Made by a program: the position numbers and the translations under genes
The notes under the pieces: generated by a model
Database searches by the model: none
What the model was told of the DNA's origin: nothing
The model's input: the letters and a program-made list of their open reading frames with translations, nothing else
Source: Paracentrotus lividus
Taxonomy: Eukaryota > Echinodermata > Echinoidea > Camarodonta > Echinidae
Direction of reading: 5' to 3'
Length of the DNA stretch: 64,000 nucleotides
Assembly: GCA_940671915.1 (NCBI GenBank)
Contig: CALNVZ010001433.1
Coordinates: forward strand, 661,852 to 725,851
In this document: piece after piece, positions 23,310-34,917 of the stretch
Layout: each line of letters begins with the position of its first letter
Position numbering within the stretch: the stretch's first letter is position 1

Positions 23310-23571
23310 GGTTGAATTGTGGAATGAACTGTCTCTTAGTGATAGGGAAAGGTTGATAACAATTCAACATTTGAAGAGCAATCTTTTGTACTGGAAATTT
23401 CTACTACATCTAAATACCATGAAAATAATTTGAAAGCTCATAATAATTTGTTCATCTTTCCCACTGCACTACATCTCTTTAAGGTAGTGACACGAATGGC
23501 AGAAGAAGTAGGTTCAATGTCAGATGGTAAACACTTTGTATGAAAGTGCCTATTGTACATGCAGATGAGTA

Positions 23572-23599
23572 TGTGTGTGTGTGTGTGTGTGTGTGTGTC
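23572..23599. repeat. (TG)n microsatellite
   Basis: A run of about 13 TG units inside the composite element. Confidence 0.9.
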
Positions 23600-23804
23600 A
23601 TGTGTTTCCGTTGCTGCACTGTTAGTTTTTGTCTGTTTGTGCCTACATACCCGTTAAAATATAAAAGACCACAATCATTTTCATGTGACAATTTTTCACA
23701 GACCTCGTTCAAAGTCACGTGGAAAAAAAAAATTGCATAACAATGAAATTAATGGGCATCCATCATGAAATAATATTTTTGGGGCTTTAAAATAATTTTT
23801 TAAA

Positions 23805-24195
23805 GTTGTGAAAGATATCTGAACCACAGTTTACAAATGTTTTTGATTAAGTTGATGAAATAATAGCATATAAGGTTGCAAACTTGCATAAATTTGCATA
23901 ATTAGTTAGTTTCAAAACATTAATTTGATTGTTTTCTTAAATTCTAATGCTTATTCTAGCAATTTAACATGATATTTATTGTGAGTGCGAAATTAGGCGG
24001 CCATTATGAGGGTAAAAAGTGAAAACAACCAGGGAAGAGTCGAGACAGAAGCTCAAAAATGGTCAATTTGGCGGCCATTTTGTTTATGCAAATTAGGTGG
24101 TGAAAACGTGAGAAATCGGCTTGGGAACCGATCTTATCAGATTCAGCACACTTGAATTATGTGAAATAGACTGGTTCCCAACTTTTACCTAAAAA
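23805..24195 (-). repeat. Inverted single copy of the 385-bp unit
   Basis: Reverse complement of the units at 17999-19160. It includes GAGAAATCGGCTTGGGAACC and TTTGTTTATGCAAATTAGGT and forms the right arm of the composite element. Bases 24248-24734 have no recognisable gene. Confidence 0.8.
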
Positions 24196-24734
24196 TGCTT
24201 CTAAAAGCTTATAGAGGCCTCTTTTTTAAAAATGGCTCTAGACTACTAGGGGAGACCGGGATGGAAGTTACAAAATTCACATTTTGGTCCCGATAATTCT
24301 AAATAAAAGAACTCAAACACTCCATCTTGGGTCTGTAGTTAACCTATTATGTTTGCTAAAACCCGAGGCATATAAAACTTGAAAACATGTAAACACTAAT
24401 TAACTACAGCTTGATTAATGAAGACATTTTTTTGTAACGCTGTGGCAGGAAACTGAGTTAGCTTTCTTGCGCTTGTCTACGACTACGGATAATCAAAGCT
24501 GGACTCAACAACTGGAGACTGATTAATCCTCATCAAGTGATATATTAGAGTGACTTTTAATCATCAGCCTAATTAGACTAAATTAAAGACAACACCAATC
24601 CGGTATGTACCAATCCTTGTTCTCCTTATGGGGCCTGTCTGTCTAAATTTTCTGTGACTGATGTGTTGACTGTTGACTGTCGAGTACTGTTCCATCTGCT
24701 CTCCTACTCAATCGTTTCTCCCGACACTCTCTAT

Positions 24735-25110
24735 TTCAATTTAATTCCATTCAATTCAATTCGGTTTATGGCATAAAAGACATTGTAAAAACAGTCGAGA
24801 GACCGACACATACAAAGTTTACAAAATATAAGAAAATACATCAAATATATAAGTATTTATGAATTAACAAGATGTAACCATTTAACAATTATCAAGATTA
24901 TGAGAAACATAAATAGTACTATAAAATATTGCACATAAGGTTTATATACTTGGATATCGAAATCTTCAAAATAAAGGTAAAGGAAAAAATATTTGAGCTA
25001 TTAAAAAAAATAGAACGGTGAGAATAGATTAAACGAAAAATTTCGGTTTGCATCGAAGTAATACAGCAAACGATACAAAAATAATTGGATATATATTTCA
25101 TTATTATTAT
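24735..25110 (-). mobile_element. Possible 3' end of an L2/CR1-type LINE
   Basis: On the minus strand an AT-rich, hydrophobic short frame is followed by GAATTGAATTGAAT-like repeats near 24730-24765. Short repeats of this kind terminate many L2/CR1 elements. No RT motif is present, so the call is weak. Bases 25111-25663 hold nothing recognisable. Confidence 0.3.
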
Positions 25111-25663
25111 TATAATTTTTTTTTTTAAACCTCAGATGAGGTATTTATTGAAATTCAACATAAATCATGTGCATGAAAAGTCAAAGTGACGTATCATAAA
25201 CAAACGTCAATTATATAACATTTAACAGTTTCTCTGGTAGTCTTTTTTCTGAGTGTTTCAGTTTCTTATTAACGATTATTCTATTTTTTATTTCTCTCTC
25301 AAATAGACATCGTATTTTTAACATTCGATCATCTACTCTTTTTCGAAAGTAATTTAATCAATTGATTAATCAATTAAAACTAACTTAATGCACATATCCT
25401 TATAGACAATGCATTGCAGGCATCAAAAATTGTCACATGCAATTTTATAACAATAATTGTCATTTTTCGCCATTTTCTTTGCATGCATGTAAAAACACAA
25501 TTAAGTGGAAACATATTACTAGCAATAAACTTTGTTTGAGTTGTAATCCTAGTATAAAAGACAGGATTTCTGCCCTTTTTGCACTATTTTTTCTTCTTTT
25601 TTGACACCCTGTAGCGCGGTTAGAAAAAATACTTTTGTATTACAAGTTTATATTTTTAGAAGC

Positions 25664-26858
25664 ATCCCTGATAGCAGACATGTTCGTAATAACGTCGTAA
25701 TGACGTCGTAAACTAGTAATACTGGTCATACGTCGTATATACGACGTCTTCATAACGTCATATTGACCACTTTCAACGACAAGTATATTTTGCATTTTTA
25801 AATGACAAGATTATGACGTCTACTATTTACCAATCTACGACGAGAAAATTTGCATTTTATATGACCAGATTATGACGTGATTGTGACGTCTACTATTTAC
25901 CAATCTACGACGAGTAAATTTGCATTTTTATATCACCAGATCATGACGTGATTATGACGTCATTTATTGACCAATCTACGACGAGCAAATTTACAATTTA
26001 TATGACCAGATTATGACGTGATTATGACATCATTTATTGACCAATCTACGACGATTAAATTTGCATTTTATATGACCAGATTATGACGGGATTATGACTA
26101 TCGGTGATATTTTTGTAATCGGTTATGAAAAGAAATAGTAATGATTTTGGGTAAATAGTCGAGTTTTTATCATGTTTCTTTCATAAAACAATGTTAAACT
26201 CTTTACACAAGTATTTTTTTTTACTAAGAAATTAATTTAAAAACGTCTGAATTAAGCGGTAACGTAGAATGAAATAAATATGCAATTCATTAAAGAAGAA
26301 TTAAGGAAACTTTAACCATGAAATAGTTATATTATTTATAACATAAATACATGGAACCATCTCTTTTAGTTATTACAAATGTTCCCTCAATAAAATAGAG
26401 GCCATGAACCATGCCCTTAGAGGAAGAGCTGAGTAACTCTTGCTCCATAGCAAAGTTAAAGTTATGAGATCCTCTGAGTACAAAATAAGTTGATGGACAA
26501 TAAAAGTTCTCTAGAAATATTTTGAATTACAAACGATCATATTATATTTAAACAACTAAAGACGTATATATCGCGTCATAAATCATACGTCTTTATGACG
26601 TCTTTAATCACATCAAATAATCATGTCAATCTGACGTCTAATACTGGTTAAGAATACGATGTAAAGACGTCATTAAGACGTCGTAGTTGACTATTGACGA
26701 CGCAATTATCACGTCAATATACGACGTCAATATGACGACGTACGTTGGTGCAAATGTTTGTCTTTAAGACGTATTTTTACAACGTCAATATGACGTGAGA
26801 CACGTCGTAAAATGACGTAAATAAGACATCTTTTTTACAAGTTTCTGCTATCAGGGAT
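25664..26858. mobile_element. TIR element saturated with TGACGT/ACGTCA motifs
   Basis: A perfect 15-bp TIR (ATCCCTGATAGCAGA) lies at 25664-25678 and, reversed, at 26844-26858. AGC flanks both ends (25661-25663 and 26859-26861), a 3-bp TSD. Both arms carry dozens of GACGT/ACGTC words in both orientations, including full TGACGTCA-type palindromes. The left arm holds a 70-bp tandem array, and the centre (about 26100-26520) lacks the motif. There is no coding sequence. TGACGTCA is the CREB/ATF site, but the motif may instead be a structural or transposase-binding repeat. Confidence 0.85.
25780..26100 (+). repeat. 70-bp tandem array, 4-5 copies
   Basis: CAATCTACGACGA recurs at 25831, 25901, 25972 and 26042 (spacing 70-71). 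Each unit also has a TATGACCAGATTATGACGTG block and an AAATTTGCATTTTAT block. Confidence 0.9.
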
Positions 26859-27373
26859 AGCGTCTTATTTACACAATCCACGATGATTCATTTTATTTGG
26901 TGAAACGATTAGGATATTATTCGCCGGTAAAACTGTGAAGTTTTTCAAACCATTTCTTCCTTTAACACTCTGTATAGCTTTTATGACACACCTTATACAG
27001 GCACAAAAACATGTTAATCATGTTAACATGTTAACCCTAACCCTCCTTTCAATCTCTGCTTTCAATATTTGTATACTTTTATACATGTCTGACTTACTAC
27101 TAAGAAACTAGAGGTGTTTGATTGTGACAATGTACACTTCTACGATTTTTTGGAAATGTAACGCATTTTCCACACAACTCATGACATGTGGCCCTATTTA
27201 ATTTACATTCAATAAACGCATGCATTATAATCTTCTCTCACGTTACAATGAGGCAGCATTTATCGTCTGCTAGACCCCATTTAAAGAGGTTATTTAACAG
27301 GCAAAATATTATACAACAATTTGAAATTGAATTCTCGTAATTTGAAATCTTTGATGTATGATAAGTTTCTAGT

Positions 27374-27991
27374 AAAGGACTCCTCCGGGCTGGATTTTGC
27401 ATTATTAGAAAAAATAAAGTAAAATCTAAAAAGCACAACACTGAAAATTTCATAAAAATTGGATCAGAAATAGCAAAGTTATGAATTTTCTTAGGTTTTG
27501 AATTTTTTTAAGAAACAGTTTTTGCCATCTTCAAATTGGCAAACTGATGATGTCTCAGTCCCCCTACTTTCTTTGTATTTTATTGTATGAAATACCAATT
27601 ATCAAGATTTTTTGCCCCAAGGACATAAAACAGGGATTAATCCTTGTGGAATGTTCAAGGTCACTAGTGCTTTTACCTATTACATTATGAGGGGTAGATT
27701 TTCTTTATACGCAATATATGAAAAAATGAGAAAAATAGGATTTCCTATAATAAAATACACAAGAAGAAGGGGGACTGTGACATCATCATTTTGCTCATTT
27801 GAATATTCAAATATTCAAATTAGACAATGAGACAATGCCAAGAACTGTTTTACGAAAAAAAATTCAATACCTAAAAAAATGCATAATTTTGTTGTTTTTC
27901 ATCCGATTTTGATGAAATTTTCTGTGTTTTGTTTGTTAAATTTTACTGTACTTTACAAAACTTTTTAATTTCAGCCCGGACTCCTCCTTTA
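27374..27991. mobile_element. Palindromic MITE, family G, copy 2
   Basis: The ends are AAAGGACTCCTCCGGGCTG and, reversed, AAAGGAGGAGTCCGGGCTG. Arms share CAGAAAATTTCATCAAAATC-like and GATGATGTC-AGTCCCCC-like blocks. It matches the flanks of the interrupted copy at 13195-14565. No coding sequence. The preceding 26859-27373 has nothing recognisable. Confidence 0.75.
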
Positions 27992-28185
27992 AGGCGGGCG
28001 CACTTCATCGAGAGTAGATACGGTTACGACTTTTCTAACTGCGGTGAAAATCCTTTATTTTAGCCTTTTGGAATTCGAATTTTTTTGGAAATATCTACAT
28101 CATTTTGTTTTGGAACAATTATTCAACATCTTTTCCCTGAAATCCAAGGATTTTGTTACAACTACATCGGATTTTGATTTTGAAT

Positions 28186-28800
28186 ATGGCGGGCACCGGA
28201 TCGAGGGACACGTCATAATTATGCCAGCAAGGCGGGAAATGTTCCCACTGGACCCAAACTTATTGGAAGTAAGCCTGTTTTCATAAAACAAAAAGACATA
28301 CCGTCAGTCGATGAAATTTTGCTTACTAATCAGAAGATGTACAAATGTTTGATTGCAAATGTACAAGGTAAAGAAATCAATGGAGTGCAAAAAATTGGTG
28401 GTCTATGGAGACTTTATATAGAGAGCCAAGAGCCAAGAATCAATCTGATAACAAATGGCATGATTGTCAGGAATGCAAGCATAGCGGTACGTGATACAAA
28501 CCCCTTTCTTGCCCCCGGGAATGACAACAATCTTCGTCTTATCATGCTTATAATAAAAGACATTCCCCTTTCGGCGCATGACTCAATGATCGTCGATGAG
28601 CTTGAGAAACAGAAGTATAATGTTGTTGGATCTGTCATTTACCAAAGACTTCGAGTGGATGGTCAGCTGACTGAGTGCTTTACTGGTGATAGAGTGATCT
28701 ACATTCAACAACCAACCAAACCCGTACCCCGTTTCATGAACTTTGGCCCTTTTAAGGGCAAGGTTTTTCATTTTTGCCAATTCACTCCAAGCCCTCTAGT
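28186..28800 (+). pseudogene. L1/Tx1-like LINE ORF1, N-terminal half
   Basis: ATGGCGGGCACCGG opens MAGTGSR. After a +1 shift near 28200 the frame continues through KPVFIKQKDIPSVDEILL, NGVQKIGGLWRLYIESQE, VRDTNPFLAPGNDNNLRLIM and VDGQLTECFTGDRVIYIQ to GPFKGKVFHFCQ. This is the paired RRM-like, nucleic-acid-binding region of retrotransposon ORF1 proteins in marine deuterostomes. Such proteins continue within 10-20 residues into CCHC knuckles, which are missing here. The CCHC half of a matching ORF1 appears at 36545, so this may be the start of the LINE that resumes there. A small frameshift makes it non-functional. Confidence 0.65.
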
Positions 28801-28804
28801 GCGG

Positions 28805-31080
28805 TATGGTCATCATCATAGGCCTCCTTCGGTCGATATCGACCATGGGTAGTGCACCCTAGGTTTTTGATGTGCTGCGTTTGAGGCAGCTTCGGCATGT
28901 GGCTGGTGAGGCCAATTCGAGATTTGCATCCCCTTCCACAATTGTCACATTTATGAGTTGTCTCTAAATTATCATTGTCAATCCGTGCCTTTCTTCGAGC
29001 CCGTTTCTCATCAGCTAGGGCAAGGTGCTTTTCCTCTCCATCCTGAGTTGGCTTCGAAGGATGCCTCTCCATCTTGTGCGGTCATCTGCTTCTTCTTCCC
29101 AATGTGATATGTCTATGTTTATTGTCTTCATATCACGCTTACAAACATCCTTGTATCGTAGCTTGGGACGACCAACAGCCCTCTTCCCAGATGCAAGTTC
29201 TCCATAGAGGATGTCTTTTGGTATGCGACCATCCTCCATCCGGTGTACATGCCCAAGCCAACGTAATCTGCGTTTCCTGAGCAGTGTGTACATTGTAGAG
29301 AGACCCACACGAGACAGGACCTCTGTGTTTGGCACTTTGTCTTTCCAGGTGATCCCTAAGATGCGTCGTAAACAGCGCATATGGAAGCTGTTCAACCTCT
29401 TCTCTTGTCTGGAGTATGGAGTCCAACTCTCACTACCGTAGAGGAGTGTGCTAACAATGCATGCATTATAAACTGCTGCCTTGGTCTTGATTGAAAGCTT
29501 GCTGTTCTTCCAAACACGTGTTGAGAGTCGAGCAAAGGTAGATGCAGCTTTTCCAATGCGTTTGTTGATTTTACATCAAGGGACAGGTTGTCGCTAATTG
29601 TGGATCCAAGGTATGTAAATTGATGGACCACATCCAATTCATATTGTTCGATGGCAATGGTTGGTGGAGCTTCCGTGTCCTGTCCAAGCACATTAGTCTT
29701 TTTCAAACTGATGATAAGCCCAAAATCCTTGCATGCCTGGGAAAAGCGATTCATCAGACACTGCAGCTGTTCTGAGTGTGCGTAGTGATGGCAGCGTCAT
29801 CAGCAAACAGCATGTCTCTGACGAGGACCTTGTTACTTTAGTTTTGGCCCTTAGACGTGCAAGATTGAAGAGTTGACCATCTGACCTAGTGTGAAAGTAG
29901 ATGCCCTCTCTTGATGATCTAAACGCATGCTTCAGGAGCAGGAGAAGAAGATTCCGAAGAGGGTTGGGCCAGGACACAACCTTGTTTGACTCCACTGCGG
30001 ATATCGAAGGGTTTCGATGAGCTTCCATCGTATTGTACTGTCCCTCTCATGTTCTCATGGAAGGATTTGGTGATGCTCAGCAGTTTACAGAGGCAACCGA
30101 TCTTGGAGAGAATCTGAAAGAGTCCATCTCTGCTTACCAGATCGAATGCCTTGGTTAGGTCGATAAAGGCTATGTAGAGGGGCCTCTGCTGTTCCCTACA
30201 CTTCTCCTGAAGCTGTCGAAGGAATATCATGTCCAGCGTGGATCTGTTGGCACGGAACCCACATTGCGATTCTGGATAGACGCGCTCAGCCAGTTTCTGT
30301 AGCCTGAACAAGATGACTCGTGCAAACAGTTTTCCAACAACACTCAGGAGGGAAATGCCTCTGTAATTATTGCAGTCGTTCCTTTCGCCCTTATTCTTAT
30401 AGAGTGTGACAATCTTCGCATCCCGCATGTCCTGTGGAACAGGCCCATCTCTCCAACATTGCAGAGGACGTCATGCAGAGGATGAAGGAGGGTACTTTTG
30501 CAACACTTGATAAGATCTGGTGGAATCCCGTCATTGCCTGGAGCCTTTCCAGAATTCAAACTAGAAATGGCTTTCTTGAGTTCCTCCAGGGTTGGTTCCA
30601 TATCTAGTTCATCCATTTTAGGTAGACAGTCAATGGCTTCAAGGGCTGGATGAGAAACAACGTTTTCTCTGCCATTCAGTTCTGAGTAGTGTTCTACCCA
30701 TCTGTCCATCTGTTTACCTTTATCGGTTATGAGTTCACCATTTGAGGATTTGAGAGGTGCCGTCTTGGTTTGAACAGGGCCAATGGCTTTTTTGATACCA
30801 TCGTACATTCTTCTGATGTTTCCTGTTACAGCTGCAGTCTGGATGTCATCGCTGAGCTCAACCCAGAACTTGTTGGCACACCTTCTGGCAGTTTGCTTAA
30901 CTTTACTTTGAGCAGTTCTGAGTATCTGGAGGGTCTTCTCACTAGGCGAACGCTTGTGCTCTACAAGGGCAGCACGCTTCGCCTCAATTTGGTCGTATGG
31001 TATGTCACTTAATAATTTGTCGTGCGATTTTAACGCCAAAATTAATATTTTTCCATTTTTAGGTTCATTAGGGTCCAAGT
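28805..31080 (-). pseudogene. RTE-like LINE, 5'-truncated RT ORF
   Basis: On the minus strand from about 31078 the ORF reads through a linker with KAPGNDGIPPDLIKCCKST. RT motifs follow: IVTLYKNKGERNDCNNYRGI, QCGFRANRSTLDMIF, IAFIDLTKAFDLVSRDGL, GVKQGCVLA and the catalytic box MLFADDAA at about 29815-29790. After that come FTYLGSTISDNLSLD, RWLGHVHRMEDGRIPKDIL and a terminal zinc-finger-like HKCDNCGRGCKSRIGL. Several frameshifts (near 30430, 29960, 29560 and 29050) inactivate it. The endonuclease is missing, so it is 5'-truncated. The 3' end is a GGTCGATATCGACC palindrome and a TGATGATGA-type tail near 28805-28845. It lies antisense to the L1/Tx1-like pieces on either side. Confidence 0.8.
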
Positions 31081-31239
31081 TATAAGAAATTTATGGGGTC
31101 ATAATTTTCACATCCCTCCATCATTTCCTGGGGGCCCTTTAGGGGGCAACATATTGGCCCAATAATAAAATGCCTTGTATTCCTCCTCAAATCAAATTTT
31201 GAATACCATTTTCAATCTAAAGTTACAGAAATGTCATAC

Positions 31240-32087
31240 TACCGAGTGAGTCAAAAAAAACTTTACACCTAGAAAAATGTCAATAAAAAGAAAATCAATT
31301 TATAAACCCCAAATTATTTTATATATTCTGAAAGAGTAACTCCTCCCGCATCTTCTGGTACCATTTTTGTGTGGTATGTCTTAACGCTTGGATGAACACG
31401 ACGCATTGTTTGCGAACATGTCAATTTCGAATTGTGCCAGAATGGGAGTAAAATCAAAACAACAAAAAGCTAGTAAAAAGCAACTTCATCCTGATTACAA
31501 TAGCATAACTTTTTAACGAAAATGTCTGCCGCTTAAAAACTTGGCAGGGGTGTTGTTACACATATTGACTACAGTTTGTATGAAAATTAGATTGACTCGT
31601 GAAGTAATGCACGAATGAATACACATTAAAGAGTAAATTGCCACTGACAGACCAAAAAAGGCCTCTTAATACTTTTGAAAAGTGATTATCTTGTCTTTGA
31701 CGTGTGCTCACTCATGCCTGACTCTACAGATCTATCTCATTTTCATACAAAATTTAGTCAATATATGAAACAATACCCCTGCCAAGTTATTAAGCGGAAG
31801 ACATTTTCGTTAAAAAGTTATGCTATTTTAATCAGGATGAAGTTGCTTTTTTTCTAGCTTTTTGTTGTTTTGATTTTACACCAATTCTGGCACAATTCAA
31901 AATTGACATGTTCGCAAACAATGCGTCGTGTTCATCCAAGCGTAAAGACATACCACACAAAAATGGTACCAAAAGATGCGGGAGAAGTTATTCTTTCAGA
32001 ATATGTAAAATAATTTGGGGTTTATAATTTGGTTTTCTTTTTATTGACATTTTTCTAGGTGTAAAGTTTTTTTTGACTCACTCGGTA
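31240..32087. mobile_element. Palindromic TA-flanked MITE, family A, copy 1
   Basis: The ends are TACCGAGTGAGTCAAAAAAA and its inverse. The arms, each about 350-380 bp, are near-complete inverses (landmarks TTTACACCTAGAAAAATGTC and GACGCATTGTTTGCGAACAT), leaving a short central loop. A second copy at 53449-54296 has a matching empty site that confirms TA as the target duplication. Confidence 0.85.
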
Positions 32088-33211
32088 GTTCATTCTTAGT
32101 GACATTTCATCACAAAAATGTTATTATTTTTACTCTATGGGGGTCATTTTGTGAAGAAATATTTAAAAAAAAAATATCCTTTTAAAAATGAATGTTTAAA
32201 AACGAGTCAATTTCCTTTGTTTGAGCTACAATTTCGAATTGAAAAGACACTTTGTTACCATACAGTTGTAGTTCAAGTTGTATAATTGAAGCACATATAT
32301 ATCTTACATCATCAATATAACCATTTCTAGCTTGTTATATAAAAATAAGCATGGATTATTCCTAGAAATCGTACTTCAACACCAGATGGCGTCAAACACG
32401 TTTGTGAAAATAATTTAAAAATTCTCTCAAATAAATCATCTTTTGGACAATCTAAATGCATGAGTGGATCAGAAATAATAGAAAGTTGATATTTCACATT
32501 CTTAAGACAATATCGTGCATTTTCATTTATTACTTTGAGCCCCACCTCCCCCCCCCCCCCCCCGTCGCACTCGCCAATATCTATACAAGATGTAATATTA
32601 TAGTCATTTCTTTTATAATACGTTGTGCATGTATCACTGTTTCTTCATATGTATTGAAAATGTATACATTGTTAGCATGCAAATGTTGAGGAAATAAAAC
32701 CTTTAAAAATGGGGGGGGGGGGGTGAGGAAGAACAAAATAAAATAAAAACAGAAACTACACAACAACAGAAAGAAAAAAACAAAAACCGACAAAAAGCTA
32801 CCATATATATAAAATCAATGGTTTCCAAATTATCAAGGGGTTTGGGGAAGTCATGGGTGTATAATTCGGTTTCAATATCACAAACATTGAGTTTTTATAT
32901 AAGACATAGATTATCTTTTAGCAGCCGGAAAGGGGATTTTAAAACGTACAACACATTGAGAGCGCGTTGCGCGAAAGAAAAATTTAGATAGAAAGAATAG
33001 AACTGAAAACTTAAATATATCTTGCAAGGAACGTTTTTAATTATGGAATGGTGAAAAAATACGGAAACAAAGACAATGTCCCCCCCCCCTAGATACATCG
33101 CTGATTGAATAAATCGTTACATCATATTTCCAAACACAAAGAGACAGGTACAAACATAAAGAAAACATACACTACCGTAACTCCCCAAACACACCAAATA
33201 TTAACAGATCC
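32088..33211. other. Non-coding, with long C and G runs
   Basis: C-run at about 32549-32563, G-run at about 32710-32723 and a C-run at 33080-33089. No supported gene. Such runs, and the many elsewhere in the window, are places where consensus length is doubtful. Confidence 0.5.
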
Positions 33212-33450
33212 GGGGGTATAACACAAAGACTTACGATTGATTAAGAGTTACGATTGATTTTTTTTTCTCGGTAGCCTCATCATAGACAGGATGCTCCAAA
33301 GATGATCATCTTAATCCTAACCCTAGCCTTAACCCTTCTCTTAATCATATCTAAATCCTAATCCATGACTGTACCTGATTTTCAAATGAGGTTACCAAGA
33401 AAAAATAAATCGTAACTTTTGATCAATCGTAAGTCTTTGTGTTACACCCC
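33212..33450. mobile_element. 239-bp MITE with TIRs of about 65 bp
   Basis: GGGGGTATAACACAAAGACT at the left is mirrored by AAGTCTTTGTGTTACACCCC at the right. The arms also share TTACGATTGAT and a GGTAGCCTCAT/ATGAGGTTACC block. The centre has CCTAACCCTAGCCTTAACCC, which is not a telomeric array. Confidence 0.8.
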
Positions 33451-34204
33451 ACTGTTCATATTTCAAAGGCGTGCTCCTTTCACCTCTGTATATTATACCA
33501 ATATCAGAACCAGAACAAAACATTTTGTTTAATATTGAACAAGCTTTATTTGACCCGGAGCATGAAGTTACGATAAAATTTGGCATGCACCTTAGATATT
33601 GCACTAAAGGATAGAGCTCACAATTATATCTTTAAACAGGGAGTTGTTTGTTTGATTTGTTTAGTTTATGAAATTATAATATAATTGATACAAATTATAT
33701 TTAAACGTTACATTTTTCTTATTACAAAATACAAATATAAAGCTTTAACCTTACGAAAAGAACCCCAAACTAACCCCACATTGGGCATTATCAGATAAAA
33801 CATTATCCATCTCTATTTCTATTCCTCTGTCTTCCACTGTCTGGTGAATTTTTATTTATTTATTTATTTTTTTTAATTCTTCACTATTTCTTTGCGTAGG
33901 TAAAAGTGTCATTACAGTTCAAGACCCCATAATAGAGAGTGACTACGTCAAGTCCAATACAAAACATGAAGCTCACATCGCCCATCAAGAATATAGTTAT
34001 CTTCATCGTCAACCACGGAAAGGCTCACTTCAAAGGCGGCGAAACCGGGGGGGGGGGGGCAGGAGGGCACTGTGACCCCACTTTGTCATCCACCTTAAAG
34101 GTGCCCCTTTTCTTAGCTAATAAAATGTCATTTCTGTAATAAAAAGGGGGCACTTTTAATACTAAAATGTACCCCTTGTTACTCCATGTATGTCTTTTAA
34201 AACG

Positions 34205-34390
34205 CCAATTTTTCGGCTCGCGCTTCACGCTCGCGGATACTAAAAAGGGTTTGTAATGCACAATTAACTGGAAGTTTGAGCTCATTATTTTCGGCTCGCG
34301 CTTAGCGCTCGCTGATATTAAATGTGGTATATAATGCAAAATTAACTCAAATTTTCAGCAAAAAAAACTGTTCGCCCTTCGCGCTTGTAA
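34205..34390. repeat. Repeats of the TTCGGCTCGCGCTTCGCGCTCGC motif
   Basis: Variants of the motif occur at about 34208-34236, 34289-34313 and 34370-34388, each followed by a similar AT-rich block with ATAATGCAAAATTAACT-like sequence. The same motif occurs in both family-B copies (about 7782 and 56683). Its short inverted symmetry (GCGC-TTCGC) could form a hairpin. It probably belongs to a shared MITE lineage. Bases 33451-34204 hold nothing else recognisable except a G-run near 34048. Confidence 0.55.
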
Positions 34391-34399
34391 TCATTTTGT

Positions 34400-34695
34400 T
34401 TAACCCTTTAGCACCTAAACCGCCCGAGACCGCCCCTCAGATTACTCACTAAACCGCCCAAAATCGCCCCTGTCTTAAGCACGCTATAGTCAAGATAGTA
34501 TCAAAAATATAAGATGAAACATTCCCATACTTCTTGTGGATTATCCATTGGATGTGTGCTGTCCGATTCTGCACAAAAAATGTATGTTTTAAGAGCAATT
34601 CTAATTGAAAAAACCTGATTCAAACACAGCATAACCCTTTCCGCTAGTGAGTAAACTGACACTTTTCACGCAGTCTCTAGGTGCTAAAGGGTTAA
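34400..34695. mobile_element. piggyBac-like MITE (TTAA target)
   Basis: TTAA lies at 34400-34403 and 34692-34695. Just inside are CCCTTTAGCACCTA and its inverse TAGGTGCTAAAGGG. A TTAA TSD with CCC/GGG ends is the piggyBac pattern. No coding sequence. Confidence 0.75.
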
Positions 34696-34722
34696 CATCA
34701 ATGAATTACAAAGCCATAATTC

Positions 34723-34917
34723 TTAGGTACCTTCCCAAAACATTTAGCCGCGGCGCGCTGCTTGAACGCCGCACTGCGACGCTTTATACAGGATGTAATC
34801 ATCCCCTCCAATAAAGTCAATGGAAGAACAATAGGAGAACGGTATATCCTGCTTTAAAGCCCGCAGTGCGGCGTTCACGCAGCGGGCCGCGGCTGTATCT
34901 TTTGTGAAGGTACCTAA
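34723..34917. mobile_element. 195-bp GC-rich palindromic element
   Basis: TTAGGTACCTTC at the left mirrors GAAGGTACCTAA at the right. The inner arms share GCCGCGGC, GAACGCCGCACTGCG and ATACAGGAT/ATCCTGCTT blocks, so nearly the whole unit folds on itself with a spacer of about 50 bp. No TSD is certain. A transcript would form a long hairpin. Confidence 0.75.

Larger units (their letters stand above)
17950..24247. mobile_element. Composite TIR element of about 6.3 kb
   Basis: The left end (TAGACTAGAGCCATTT from about 17952) and the reversed right end (TAGTCTAGAGCCATTT) match. Both lead inwards through TTTTAGAAGCATTTTTAGG into the 385-bp unit starting TAAAAGTTGGGAACC. CTA flanks both ends, a possible 3-bp TSD. 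The left side has three tandem units; the right side (about 23805-24195) has one, inverted. The interior holds an RT pseudogene and a separate TTAA-flanked element. It could be one large element later invaded, or two dispersed repeats that happen to face each other. Confidence 0.55.

Noticed and set aside
25780-26100. CRISPR-like array (70-bp periodic repeats)
   Set aside because: The whole unit repeats with no unique spacers, inside a TIR element in a eukaryotic genome.
27030-27046. Telomere-like CCCTAA repeats (also near 33310)
   Set aside because: Only two or three imperfect units, no array.
29025-29441. Plus-strand frames overlapping the RTE-like LINE
   Set aside because: Antisense shadows of the minus-strand RT coding sequence.
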